Assembly (NCBI RefSeq): GCF_029433095.1
Contig: NZ_JARNTX010000002.1
Span: 868,001-932,000, forward strand
Direction of reading: 5' to 3'
DNA from: Hymenobacter sp. YC55
GTDB taxonomy: Bacteria; Bacteroidota; Bacteroidia; Cytophagales; Hymenobacteraceae
Length of the DNA: 64,000 nt
The translations under genes and the position numbers were made by a program. Of the stretch, positions 7,920 to 15,915 are shown piece by piece (position 1 is the stretch's first letter; the number at the start of each line of letters is the position of its first letter). The notes beneath the pieces were generated by a model. It was not told where the DNA came from and did not search any database. It saw nothing but the letters and a program-made list of their open reading frames with translations.

Positions 7920-8492
7920 TTATGCTAGTTGGTCGAGCGACAGGCGCTTGGGCATCAGGTCGCGGCGGAATTCGCTAACCGAGCGGCCCGTAACCTGGCG
8001 GAACTGATTGCTCAAGTGCTGACCGCTGCTGTAACGCATCTGGTCGGCAATTTCGCTGAGGGTCATTTCGCCGTAACTCAACATTTCTTTTACCTGCTCG
8101 ATTTTCAACCGGATCAGGTATTTCTCGATGGTCAGGTTGGCCGTCCGCGAGAATACCTTGCTCAGGTGAGAGTAAGTAGCCGCAAAACGGTCGGTCAGGA
8201 AGGCCGAGGTAGTTAGGGGCATCCGCGCTGTGCGCAGGTGCTCCAAATACTCCGCCAGAGCCGCCTTGATTTGCTCGGTCATTTGTTCGGCCCGGCCCAT
8301 GAGCACATCAAATCCCGCTTCACGTAAGATAGGCGCCACAGCAGCAGGGTCGGCAGGAGTATCCTTGTCGAGCTGGGCGTGGCCTAGGGTTACCTCCGTC
8401 GGGTGGTAGCCAGCTTGTTCGAGTAGGGTGCGGACGGCTTCCACGCAGCGTGGGCAAACCATGTTCTTAATATGGAGCAGTGTTGTTTTCAC
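7920..8492 (-). CDS. HMA-domain / AraC-type fusion regulator
   Basis: 190 residues in two parts. Residues 1-70 resemble a heavy-metal-associated (HMA/CopZ-like) domain: HIKNMVCPRC gives the metal-binding C13-x2-C16 at the usual place, followed by the beta-alpha-beta-beta-alpha-beta pattern ending ILREAGFDV. Residues 95-185 form an AraC-family DNA-binding domain: first helix-turn-helix around FAATYSHLSKVFSRT, then IEKYLIRLKIEQVKEML, and the second around LSEIADQMRYSSGQHLSNQFRQVTG, which is the conserved AraC signature. I infer a DNA-binding regulator sensing a soft metal or a redox change at the two cysteines. It is the last gene of a two-gene unit (10-nt gap) ended by a strong terminator. Confidence 0.88.
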   Translation of the reverse strand: MKTTLLHIKNMVCPRCVEAVRTLLEQAGYHPTEVTLGHAQLDKDTPADPAAVAPILREAGFDVLMGRAEQMTEQIKAALAEYLEHLRTARMPLTTSAFLTDRFAATYSHLSKVFSRTANLTIEKYLIRLKIEQVKEMLSYGEMTLSEIADQMRYSSGQHLSNQFRQVTGRSVSEFRRDLMPKRLSLDQLA

Positions 8493-8502
8493 GGGTTATG
8501 GA

Positions 8503-8844
8503 TTATTTATTATGACCAGATACTGTACGCACAGGCTTACGAACGGTTGCCGCAGAAGAGGCGGTTCGCGGCTTACGAGCAAGCGGGACACTAGTTTTGC
8601 TGAAATTGTTGCCCAACCAGCGGTTAGCTGCCCAACTTACAAAGGGGACTACCCCCAAAAATGTTACGGACAACAGCCAGAAAAATACGAAAAAAGCGCC
8701 ACTCACCCGGCTGAAGAATTCGTCTTCGACACCAAATAGGAACGACACCAGCGCCACGGCCAATACGAGGCTCACGGCGGCCAGAATACCAGCCCGCCGC
8801 AGCAGGGGTTGGTAGTTGAAAGAAGGGGAAGCAGGACGGCTCAT
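8503..8844 (-). CDS. Small two-helix membrane protein
   Basis: 113 residues from ATG 8844; a longer frame exists, but a -7 box at 8870-8863 makes this start the first after transcription begins. Two hydrophobic helices, roughly residues 19-40 and 47-72, are joined by the short loop VEDEFFSRV, with a basic Ser/Thr/Arg/Lys-rich tail of about 35 residues in the cytosol. No known domain. Its stop is 10 nt from the HMA-AraC start, so both are probably on one transcript, which hints at a metal- or envelope-related role. Confidence 0.65.
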   Translation of the reverse strand: MSRPASPSFNYQPLLRRAGILAAVSLVLAVALVSFLFGVEDEFFSRVSGAFFVFFWLLSVTFLGVVPFVSWAANRWLGNNFSKTSVPLARKPRTASSAATVRKPVRTVSGHNK

Positions 8845-8862
8845 AAGACAACAGCAGGGCGG

Positions 8863-8870
8863 CAAATATA
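8863..8870 (-). promoter_or_regulatory. -7 box of the membrane protein/HMA-AraC unit
   Basis: Minus-strand TATATTTG (8870-8863), 18 nt before ATG 8844. It supports the shorter start of the membrane protein. Confidence 0.5.
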
Positions 8871-8986
8871 CCGCTTCTGCTACAGGTCGTATCGGACCAG
8901 CTTGTCTTGCCGGTAACGATGCCTCCACTTTACCGTATCATAGGCTATACAGAATATTTTTCTGCCACACCGCTACTCTCTTCGCC

Positions 8987-9265
8987 ATGAAATACGCCTC
9001 GACCCCCCGCCTGCTTTTTGCCGCCGTCCTGTTGGCTACAGCTTCCCTTACTGCCTGCAACACCGGCAGCGATACCGGAGACACCAATGTGGAGCGAGAC
9101 GCTTACAAAGACAACGATTCCAACGACATGCAGGCGTCTAGCTCCGCCAGCGACTCCGCTACTTCCGGCTTGCAGCGTGATACTACCAATACCCCAAGCA
9201 ACCGCCAGGTCTACGAAGATGCCGCCAAGCGCAAGGACCGCAACAACGACGGCCTTGCCGACTAA
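8987..9265 (+). CDS. Small lipoprotein with C-terminal Asp-rich motif
   Basis: 92 residues from ATG 8987. A clear lipoprotein signal peptide ends in lipobox LTAC; the mature part begins CNTGSDTGD, an acidic start of the kind that in Bacteroidota can route lipoproteins to the cell surface. The rest is Ser/Thr/Asp/Asn-rich and probably disordered, ending DRNNDGLAD, which has the spacing of a calcium-binding loop (DxNxDG). No family recognised. It is monocistronic: a hairpin terminator follows 22 nt after the stop, and the upstream gene is divergent. Confidence 0.75.
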   Translation: MKYASTPRLLFAAVLLATASLTACNTGSDTGDTNVERDAYKDNDSNDMQASSSASDSATSGLQRDTTNTPSNRQVYEDAAKRKDRNNDGLAD

Positions 9266-9287
9266 CCCGAGCTTAAAGAACCAAATT

Positions 9288-9323
9288 AAAATGGCCGGCT
9301 TCGTAAGGAGACCGGCCATTTTT
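9288..9323. terminator. Bidirectional terminator between convergent genes
   Basis: An 11-bp stem (9288-9298 with 9312-9322) whose ends are A and T runs, so it can act in both directions, for the small lipoprotein (+) and the BtuG-like gene (-). Confidence 0.85.
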
Positions 9324-9367
9324 ATGTCAGCAATGGTTTGTTCTTACTTAATGGGCGCGACTGTCTA

Positions 9368-10462
9368 TTAGTAGAACAAGAAGCTGTTCGGCCCTACACG
9401 TACATCGAAAGAGTCGATAGGTGCGCCGCTGTTACGGTAGCGAATCACTTTGCCTGCACCGTTGAAACCGTTGGACACGCCACCGTAGATGGTGTTGTCT
9501 TGCGGGTCGATGCCTAGCCCGTACAAACTGCGCTTGATGATTGGGGTGGTCGGCAGATTGGCATCATTAACCCCAAGCGAGTACACGCCGCCTTGGAACG
9601 TGTAGTAGAGTCTATCTTTGGCCCCGTTGGTAGTTAGACGGCCGGGTTGAGCTAAGTTCGTCGCCAACTCGCGGGTTGTGGCCGTCAGCTGACCCGGAAC
9701 GATGCTCGACAAACTGCCCTTGGTGGTCTTGGTGTAGTCGATGGCAGTGTAGTTGGCGTTGTACACCACATTGCCGCCGCTCAGCACCCATAGCTTGTTG
9801 TTGCGGTCCAAGACCAAGCTGTTGGGTGAGTCGCCCACGGTGATAGTGCCTTCCACCACGTCGGTGGTCGTGTTGATAACCGTTACCGTGTTGGCGCCCC
9901 CATTGACTACGTATAGTCGGTTGCCTACTACCAGCAACTGCTCGGGCTCCACACCTACTGCAATGGACTTCGTGACGGTGTTCGTCTTCAAATCAATTAC
10001 TGACACCTGACCCGGAGCTCCTGAATAGGATATTGTTTCGGTTACATACCCTTTGGTGGCCGAAGCAGCCGCAAAATAGCGGGGTAGTTTCAGATTGTTG
10101 ATAGTAGCCAACGACCGGAAGGTGCGCAGGTTCACTACTTCCAGCTTGTTGCTGTTGTTGACCACGATGTAGCCGGTGCTGTCTTGCACCGCCATGCTTT
10201 GAGCCACGTCGCCCAGGGGCCGGTTGTTTACTGTTGAAAACAGGTTCGGAGATACCGACGCCGTCGTTTTGCTGAAGGAGCTGATTTCCGCGTTTGAATT
10301 CATGAAATTGCCTTCGTTCACTACAAACACGGTTTTGGTAGGAGTAATGGCTTGATTTGGATCTGGGTCAGAGTCCGGGTCGCAGGCAACTAGACTTAAG
10401 GCAGCGGCACTGCCTAGTAACACCCGAACAGGCGCGCTTGAAAACGCGAAAAATGGTTTCAT
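9368..10462 (-). CDS. btuG: BtuG-like surface beta-propeller lipoprotein (DUF5074/YncE type)
   Basis: 364 residues from ATG 10462; the upstream frame extension overlaps btuB and lacks signal-peptide features. The lipobox LVAC is followed by a strongly acidic stretch (CDPDSDPDPN), typical of surface-exposed Bacteroidota lipoproteins. The rest is a repeated blade pattern (VFVVNEGNF, GYIVVNNSNKLEVVNL, VSVIDLKTNTV, VTVINTTTDVVEGTI, TIYGG) of a seven-bladed YncE-like propeller. In Bacteroides, BtuG is the surface protein that captures cobalamin with very high affinity and hands it to BtuB. Here it lies 47 nt behind the btuB-type receptor, under a cobalamin riboswitch, which makes the B12 role likely. 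Binding itself is inferred. Confidence 0.82.
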   Translation of the reverse strand: MKPFFAFSSAPVRVLLGSAAALSLVACDPDSDPDPNQAITPTKTVFVVNEGNFMNSNAEISSFSKTTASVSPNLFSTVNNRPLGDVAQSMAVQDSTGYIVVNNSNKLEVVNLRTFRSLATINNLKLPRYFAAASATKGYVTETISYSGAPGQVSVIDLKTNTVTKSIAVGVEPEQLLVVGNRLYVVNGGANTVTVINTTTDVVEGTITVGDSPNSLVLDRNNKLWVLSGGNVVYNANYTAIDYTKTTKGSLSSIVPGQLTATTRELATNLAQPGRLTTNGAKDRLYYTFQGGVYSLGVNDANLPTTPIIKRSLYGLGIDPQDNTIYGGVSNGFNGAGKVIRYRNSGAPIDSFDVRVGPNSFLFY

Positions 10463-10509
10463 GAAAAAGGGGAACGGTAAAACAAGAATGTCAAAGAAGT
10501 TGCCAGGCG

Positions 10510-12483
10510 TTAGCGCCAAGCAAGCCGCAAACTGGCCGCGGCATAGCGAGGTGGCATAGCCCGGTTCTGGTAGCTTTGGTAGTTGCTATTAGTTAGGTTG
10601 TACGCTTGCACCAAAGCAGTTAGTTTCCAGCCGGGGTGAAGCAGTAGCGTGCGTCCCAGCGTCGTGTTCAACAGAAAGTAAGAAGGCAGGAAATCCGAGC
10701 CGGAAGCATTGGTATAGCGAAATCCGGTGAACGTGAGCGTACTGCTGGCTTCCCACTGCCGCCAGTGATGGTCGGTGCTGAATGCCGCCGTATGCAACGG
10801 CACATACGGGAGCTGCCGGTTGGTAGGATCCGTGTCGTAAACGGTACCGCTTACTTTTTCCGACTGCGTGAAGTTGTAGGCTACTCGCGCTAAGAGCCGG
10901 TAGGCGCCTGGCTTCCACGTGAACTGGGTGCTAGCTTCGACGCCCCGCGCCCGCACCTGCCGCAGGTTTCGGGGTGACCAAATACCCGTTGCCAAGGGTG
11001 TCCACTGCACCCAATTGTCTACCAGCTGCTGATAAGCTGTTAGCTCGGTTTGCCAGTTGAGGTGAGCGGGTGGGTTTGTCAGGGTATGGACAAGACCAGC
11101 TTCGTAACCGAGTCCAACTTCAGGCAGTAGGTCGGGGTTGCCGCCGGGCCGCCAGTACCGGTCGTTGAGGGTAGGGGCGCGGTAGCTGCGCGAGGCGTTG
11201 CCTTTAAGCTGCAGCGTCTGGCGTTCCGTTTCGAGTAGCTGCCACTGCAAGCCGGCAGTAGGAGTGAGGGGCACGCGGTGGCCGGGCAGCACTGCTTGGC
11301 GCACGTTGAGCGAGAGTTGGAGCCGCGGCCAAGGGTCGTAGCGCAAAAGCCCGTAGCCAGCATACCGCTGTTCGGTGAGTGGCGTGGGGCCGTACCCATC
11401 GACTCGGGCGGCGAAATGCTGCGCTTCCGCGCCCACCCGCACCGAGGCGCTGGAAGTGAAGTTCCACGTGTGCTCAGCTTGGGCCTGGGTGGTTTGTACC
11501 CGCGAAGCACTTAAGCCATTGGCATCGTCGCGGTAGTCTAATACATCTTCAAACCAAGCGCCGCGCACCGCCCATTCGTGCTGGGTGCCAACCAAGCGGT
11601 AGCCAGCCGTTAGTCGGCGGCTTTGGTCTCGTTGCTGAGCGTTGCTGTTTGCGGCGCCAATAGCAGGCTGCAAGTGGCGGTCGGCATCCGTGAGCCACAA
11701 AGCGGCCGTCACCTCACCTCGTTGTCCTACGCGCAGTATCAGGTCCTGGGCTATACTGGCTTGCCAAAGGCTGGCATTCTCTTGCCGCCGCCGTACCACT
11801 CCCCCGATTTCGGGCGAGTGGTAGAAAAAGTTGTTTTGCGTTTGGCGGTAAAAGATACTGGTGCGCAATGCCAGCTTCTCGTTACTGAAGCTGCCTTCCA
11901 GGTTGCCGGCCCGCAGCCCGAAACTGCCGCCTTCCACTTGCACCGCCCCACGCAGCCCGGCTCCCCACTGCACCGGCGACGACAGTAGGATAGTGCCTCC
12001 CACTGCTCCCGAGCCATATAAGCCCGCCGCTGGCCCTGGCTGCACATCAATCCGCGAGTTGCCACTCACGGGCAGCAGCGCAAAGTCATTTTGCCCCAGG
12101 GTAGGCAGCATAATGTTGAAGCCATTCCACAGCACGGCTGTATGCTGCGCCGAAGTGCCGCGCATCGTGATGGTGCTCAGCTGACCGGGACCGTAATTCC
12201 TCAAGTAAAGCGGCGTGCGTGCCGACAAGGCATCCGTCAACGTGCCACTGCGGTAGGGTGCCAGAGCGGTTGAGTCCAGCGTGAGGTCGCGGCTGCCAAC
12301 TGCGAACCGGCTAAGCCGCACACCGGGTACGCGCACATTGGGTAGCTGTTGTACCGAATCGAGGACAGTGGAAGGGGCGCGCTGGGCTACCGCAGTGGGG
12401 CCAGCCAACACGCACCATAGCCCACTTACCCAACTACAGCATAGCGGCAACAAGCCAGGAAACCGCTCACGAAAAGTATTCAT
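10510..12483 (-). CDS. btuB: TonB-dependent cobalamin receptor BtuB
   Basis: 657 residues. A signal peptide (cleavage near AVAQR) is followed by a plug domain with TLTDALSARTPLYLRNYGPGQLSTITMRGTS, WNGF and the plug end IDVQPGPAAGLYGSGAVGGTILL, then a 22-strand-type barrel ending LTNSNYQSYQNR and a terminal aromatic-containing strand LRLAWR. It moves its ligand across the outer membrane with energy from TonB-ExbBD. The plug sequence is BtuB-like and the length is close to BtuB (about 600 residues), not to the 1000-residue SusC type. The cobalamin riboswitch upstream and BtuG-like gene downstream identify the ligand as a corrinoid. The N-terminal carboxypeptidase-like domain common in SusC proteins is absent. 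Confidence 0.9.
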   Translation of the reverse strand: MNTFRERFPGLLPLCCSWVSGLWCVLAGPTAVAQRAPSTVLDSVQQLPNVRVPGVRLSRFAVGSRDLTLDSTALAPYRSGTLTDALSARTPLYLRNYGPGQLSTITMRGTSAQHTAVLWNGFNIMLPTLGQNDFALLPVSGNSRIDVQPGPAAGLYGSGAVGGTILLSSPVQWGAGLRGAVQVEGGSFGLRAGNLEGSFSNEKLALRTSIFYRQTQNNFFYHSPEIGGVVRRRQENASLWQASIAQDLILRVGQRGEVTAALWLTDADRHLQPAIGAANSNAQQRDQSRRLTAGYRLVGTQHEWAVRGAWFEDVLDYRDDANGLSASRVQTTQAQAEHTWNFTSSASVRVGAEAQHFAARVDGYGPTPLTEQRYAGYGLLRYDPWPRLQLSLNVRQAVLPGHRVPLTPTAGLQWQLLETERQTLQLKGNASRSYRAPTLNDRYWRPGGNPDLLPEVGLGYEAGLVHTLTNPPAHLNWQTELTAYQQLVDNWVQWTPLATGIWSPRNLRQVRARGVEASTQFTWKPGAYRLLARVAYNFTQSEKVSGTVYDTDPTNRQLPYVPLHTAAFSTDHHWRQWEASSTLTFTGFRYTNASGSDFLPSYFLLNTTLGRTLLLHPGWKLTALVQAYNLTNSNYQSYQNRAMPPRYAAASLRLAWR

Positions 12484-12652
12484 CAGAACTAAATCCCCTA
12501 TCAGGAAAATTCAGTTCAAAACTTTCAGAATAGCTTTCTTGACAGGAAAGCCACGCCGAAGCCGAGGCCGAAAACAGAGGAAATCAACCGCCCCAAAGCA
12601 GTTGCTGCATTCATTCTCCGCCTTTCCTCCGAAGGCGCTGAACATTGAAAAC

Positions 12653-12862
12653 GCAAAGGCAGGTCTCCTGGCTAACTTCCGGTACGCCGCCTTCCCATTT
12701 CTCCGGCTTCGCCCCGATTAGGTCAGGCAAGAAGCTTTCTGCGAAACAGTGGCAGCAGAGGCGCACCCAATTCGTGAAGCGTACAGTTGCGGGGACAGCT
12801 CCGGAGTTTAACCGGATTCCCTTTTCAGCCTCGCCCCTCAATCGGAGTCTGGCCACCTTTGC
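12653..12862 (-). ncRNA. Cobalamin (AdoCbl-type) riboswitch
   Basis: Read on the minus strand: P1 stem GCAAAGG (12862-12856) pairs with CCTTTGC (12659-12653). The core segment at 12821-12782 has GGGAATCCGG, CCGGAGCTGTCCCCGC and AACTGTA, all hallmark blocks of the class; the B12 box AGCCAGGAGACCTGCC lies at 12673-12658. Downstream a 6-bp hairpin (12619-12637) lacks a T-run, so control may be at translation or the platform is closer to btuB, 169 nt away. It controls the btuB-btuG unit, lowering expression when cobalamin is plentiful. Confidence 0.95.
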
Positions 12863-12867
12863 AACTG

Positions 12868-12875
12868 CAAAGATA
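12868..12875 (-). promoter_or_regulatory. -7 box of the riboswitch-btuB-btuG transcript
   Basis: Minus-strand TATCTTTG (12875-12868). A start point 5-7 nt downstream coincides with the first base of riboswitch stem P1 at 12862, so the aptamer begins at the very 5' end of the mRNA. Confidence 0.65.
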
Positions 12876-12933
12876 GAAAGGAGTTTCTGCTTTGTCGTCG
12901 CTGGTTTTCAAGGACGCTCGTATGCAGTTCTTT

Positions 12934-12941
12934 TAGCTTTG
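12934..12941 (+). promoter_or_regulatory. -7 box of the DNA glycosylase gene
   Basis: TAGCTTTG, 33 nt before ATG 12975. No TTG at 19-nt spacing; the opposite-strand riboswitch promoter lies 60 bp away. Confidence 0.5.
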
Positions 12942-12974
12942 TTTGCTGAACGGTAGCATGTTTCATTCCTTTCA

Positions 12975-13637
12975 ATGTTTGCCCAGATGATTACTAACCC
13001 TACCCCCAGCCCCCAAGCAGAACCCACTAAGTTGTCGACGAAGCTTCCGTTGGATTTCTATCGTCGTCCCGACCCGGTGCAGATAGCCCGCGACTTGCTT
13101 GGCAAGCATCTCTACACCAACATCGACGGGGTGTTGACGGGGGGGCGCATCGTCGAAACCGAGGCATACGCTCACATCAACGACCAAGCCTGCCACTCGC
13201 ACCTCGGGCGCTATACAGCTCGTACTAAAGTCATGTACGAGGCCGGCGGCGTGGCGTATGTGTACCTCGTGTACGGTCGTTATGCCTTGTTCAACATCAT
13301 TACCAACGAAGCTGGCAAGGCCGATGCCGTACTGATTCGGGGGCTAGAGCCTCTGGAAGGCATTCCCGAGATGCTACTTCGCCGTGGCACCATCAAGTTT
13401 CAACGCAACCTGACCGGCGGCCCCGGTCTACTTACTCAGGCTCTGGGAATTAGCACTCAGCACTACGGCACCGACCTCACCGGTGACACTATTTGGCTGG
13501 AAGATCGTCAGGAAATTATTTCCGAAGACCTGATTGTGGCTAGTGCCCGCGTCGGCATAGACTATGCAGGCCTCGATGCAGCACTACCGTGGCGCTTCCG
13601 TATCAAAGGCAGCAAATGGACAAGTCCCGCCCGGTAG
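12975..13637 (+). CDS. mpg: 3-methyladenine DNA glycosylase (AAG/Mpg family)
   Basis: 220 residues; the first 20-25 are a Pro/Thr-rich lead, and ATG at 12987 is an alternative start. The AAG fold is evident: FYRRPDPVQIARDLLGKHL, the catalytic-site strand GRIVETEAYA (Glu activating water), THE-like segment ACHSHLGRYTARTKVMYEAGGVAYVYLVYGRY with the base-flipping tyrosine region, and LTGGPGLLTQALGI near the C terminus. The enzyme removes alkylated and deaminated purines (3-methyladenine, hypoxanthine) and starts base excision repair in the cytosol. It is monocistronic, facing a methyltransferase gene, with a perfect 20-bp hairpin between them. Confidence 0.93.
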   Translation: MFAQMITNPTPSPQAEPTKLSTKLPLDFYRRPDPVQIARDLLGKHLYTNIDGVLTGGRIVETEAYAHINDQACHSHLGRYTARTKVMYEAGGVAYVYLVYGRYALFNIITNEAGKADAVLIRGLEPLEGIPEMLLRRGTIKFQRNLTGGPGLLTQALGISTQHYGTDLTGDTIWLEDRQEIISEDLIVASARVGIDYAGLDAALPWRFRIKGSKWTSPAR

Positions 13638-13684
13638 CTTGCCCTATAGCACGATCTGCTTGACACAACTTTGATTATACCATT

Positions 13685-13728
13685 AACAGCAAAACAGGCT
13701 TGCCAAATGGCAAGCCTGTTTTGCTGTT
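13685..13728. terminator. Perfect 20-bp hairpin between convergent genes
   Basis: Arms 13685-13704 and 13709-13728 are perfectly complementary with an AAAT loop. It sits between mpg (+) and the methyltransferase gene (-) and probably ends both. The T residues are inside the stem, not after it. Confidence 0.8.
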
Positions 13729-13758
13729 GACAATAAGTAGAATACTTCTAGTTGTATC

Positions 13759-14946
13759 TCACAGCTTCTCACACACCAGTACCATCAGCTTGCCCTCTAG
13801 ATTAGTGGTAGCAAACAAATAGGTCTCGCCACCTTCCCGAATACCAGTACGATGACGGAAGTCGGCAACGGTATCAGGGAAATTACGGGTTGTGACGTGG
13901 GCGCGAGCCTCAGGACCAAGGTGCGCCTTTATAGCTTGTGCATCGTAGCGCTCCACTGCCCGAATGCGGAAGATTCGACCCGGAAACTCGGGGCGTAGGG
14001 TATCGGAGGTGTAGAGGTGACTGTGCTGGTGTAGCTTGAGGAACTCGAAAGCGGTACCAATGCTACGGAATCCTCCCGCTTTCAGCACCGCTACGTTCGG
14101 CTCATACAAATAGTCTTGCGGCTCAGCATATCGGGATATGGCACGCGCTTCGCGCGCCCGGTTCAGCCGAAATTCTTGTTGCTCTCCTGTGCGCAGCAAA
14201 TTTACGGTGTACCGCTCCGGGTCTACAGCGGCTTCCGGACCTAATTCGTACAACACCTCTTTGCAGTCGTTATCTACGGCCACCACCCACAAGCGGCGTA
14301 CCTGCCGCAGTTCCTGCAAGGCCTGCTCGATATCAAGCATCGGCGACGTTTTCAGCAGCACGCGGCGCCCCTTATGCAGCAGCAGCGGCAGTAAGCGCAA
14401 TACGTCTGGCTCACAGTCCTGCAACTTAAAGATCTTACGAGATGCGTTATCCCGGCGTGCTGGGTCCAGATAAATCCAGTCGAAGGTGTCGGGCGTATTG
14501 CGCAGAAAATTCACCGCATCGGCAGTATGGAACTGCACATTGGTAATTCCTAAGTGCGTTAGGTTATAGCGCACTACATCTGCCAAAGCGGCATTGCGCT
14601 CTACATAGTGCACTTCGGGTATCTGCTCAGCAAAGTACGATACGTCTACGCCAAACCCTCCGGTTAGATCAACTAGACGCTGCCCATTAACTAGAGAAGC
14701 TTTGAACGCCGCAGTGCGAGCCGAGGAAGCTTGCTCCACCGACAAAGTGGGTGGAAAGATAAGGTCGGGGTTATCAGCCCAAGCGGGCACTTTTAAGCGC
14801 GCCTTCTGACGGGCCTGGATCTGACGAACCAGTTCCGGAACAGGCAGACTGGGATAACGGCGGGCTTGCAAAGCCAATTGGGCGGGGTCATCGTACAGGT
14901 GCTTCGCAACGTATCGACGCGCCGCCTCGGGCAACGGAAATTCCAT
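13759..14946 (-). CDS. Class I SAM methyltransferase with C-terminal THUMP-like domain
   Basis: 395 residues, cytosolic. A helical N-terminal segment (to about residue 85) is followed by a Rossmann methyltransferase domain: motif I DLTGGFGVDVSYFA binds SAM, HYVERN is the acidic ribose-binding strand, and WIYLDPARRD is a motif IV with the DPAR signature. The C-terminal third (from about residue 290) matches the THUMP-like domain found in this family in Bacteroidota and Archaea. THUMP proteins act on tRNA or rRNA, so an RNA guanine or cytosine substrate is likely but unproven. A purine-rich TAGGAG lies about 8 nt before the ATG, unusual in a phylum that seldom uses Shine-Dalgarno pairing. Confidence 0.85.
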   Translation of the reverse strand: MEFPLPEAARRYVAKHLYDDPAQLALQARRYPSLPVPELVRQIQARQKARLKVPAWADNPDLIFPPTLSVEQASSARTAAFKASLVNGQRLVDLTGGFGVDVSYFAEQIPEVHYVERNAALADVVRYNLTHLGITNVQFHTADAVNFLRNTPDTFDWIYLDPARRDNASRKIFKLQDCEPDVLRLLPLLLHKGRRVLLKTSPMLDIEQALQELRQVRRLWVVAVDNDCKEVLYELGPEAAVDPERYTVNLLRTGEQQEFRLNRAREARAISRYAEPQDYLYEPNVAVLKAGGFRSIGTAFEFLKLHQHSHLYTSDTLRPEFPGRIFRIRAVERYDAQAIKAHLGPEARAHVTTRNFPDTVADFRHRTGIREGGETYLFATTNLEGKLMVLVCEKL

Positions 14947-15001
14947 GAATTACTCCTACGAACAAAAAAAAGCGTGGTTGACCATTAGGCCTACCCAAGC
15001 C

Positions 15002-15034
15002 GTCAGGAAGCGCCATACAATGGTGCTTCCTGAC
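15002..15034. terminator. Hairpin in the spacer before the methyltransferase gene
   Basis: Arms of 15 nt (15002-15016 and 15020-15034) with a 3-nt loop; one pair is G-U on the plus strand and A-C on the minus. It lies 116 nt past the stop of the minus-strand gene at 15151 and may end it. There is no adjacent T-run, though eight T residues follow about 32 nt later on the minus strand. Confidence 0.45.
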
Positions 15035-15150
15035 ATTAATACCGTGAAGTAAACGCTTTCAGGGCAGGTAAGAGTGCCTTGCCTGATGAATTAGCCTGAA
15101 AACTTTATTGCTACGATAGCAAGTATTGGCGTTACGAACGCACCCTAGCC

Positions 15151-15780
15151 CTAGCGAATTTGCCAGCGCAGTGCCAGTTGCGGCTGCCCAGTGGGAGCGG
15201 CAGCTACTCCAATGCCGTTTGGTGCTAACCGCTGGAGTAAGCTGCCAGTACGATGAGCTGCCGGCTGACCGGCATTGTGAGCGTTCACGGCCCGTTCGAA
15301 ATGCTCGTTGGTATGGCGAGTAATAAAGATGTTGGATAGCAAGCTTACCGCAGCTACGCCTATCACTACTTTTTGCCGGTTGTCGAAGTAGCGCTGTTCA
15401 CCGTCGCCGCGTAACACTTGCGCACCGTAAGTAGCAACCGAACCCATAAACACAGCTCTTTCAGCTAAGAATAGCCACTTCTGACGGCGGTACAGATTCA
15501 GGTTTTCCAGCGCCTCGTTGTTGCCAGCCAAGTATGGCCGAAGCCGTTGCCCAAAATACCCGGCGTTTTGGTAATCGTCGTCCGAAGGAGAGTCTTTGGT
15601 CGTGAAGTAGAAGTTCTTCTGAACCCCGTTCAGACCCCGATTTTCATCCTCTGGGCTTAGCTTGATGGTAGTAAAGCCCTGTTGGGCACGAAGTGGGTTG
15701 CTAAGTAGCAACGCAACAACAAAAAATAGGACAAATACGCGTAGGTGTGCGTGGTAAGGGGCGAGAACGGTGTATTGCAT
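15151..15780 (-). CDS. Putative envelope protein of unknown function
   Basis: 209 residues. The N terminus (AHLRVFVLFFVVALLLSNPLRAQQ) is a secretion signal or anchor ending with an Ala-x-Ala-like RAQ site. Two further moderately hydrophobic segments, around WLFLAERAVFMGSVATYGA and VVIGVAAVSLLSNIFI, suggest membrane association. No domain recognised; it resembles the many DUF5683-like inner-membrane proteins of Bacteroidota only in general layout. A -7 box lies 4 nt before the ATG, so the mRNA may have no leader. Confidence 0.7.
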   Translation of the reverse strand: MQYTVLAPYHAHLRVFVLFFVVALLLSNPLRAQQGFTTIKLSPEDENRGLNGVQKNFYFTTKDSPSDDDYQNAGYFGQRLRPYLAGNNEALENLNLYRRQKWLFLAERAVFMGSVATYGAQVLRGDGEQRYFDNRQKVVIGVAAVSLLSNIFITRHTNEHFERAVNAHNAGQPAAHRTGSLLQRLAPNGIGVAAAPTGQPQLALRWQIR

Positions 15781-15784
15781 GGTA

Positions 15785-15792
15785 CAAATTTA
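15785..15792 (-). promoter_or_regulatory. -7 box directly before a start codon
   Basis: Minus-strand TAAATTTG (15792-15785), 4 nt before ATG 15780; predicts a transcript beginning at the start codon. Confidence 0.5.
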
Positions 15793-15915
15793 ATACGCTG
15801 CAAGACAAGAAGCTACATATCTTGGCAGGAAAGATTTTGGTTGTGGCTCAACAAACCCATTTAAGTATTCGTTCTGAGCGCAAGTCCTAATTCTCCTTTC
15901 CTACAGTATCAGCTG

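Noticed and set aside
12611..12856. Frames over 12.6-12.9 kb
   Set aside because: The region is the cobalamin riboswitch; open frames there are accidental.
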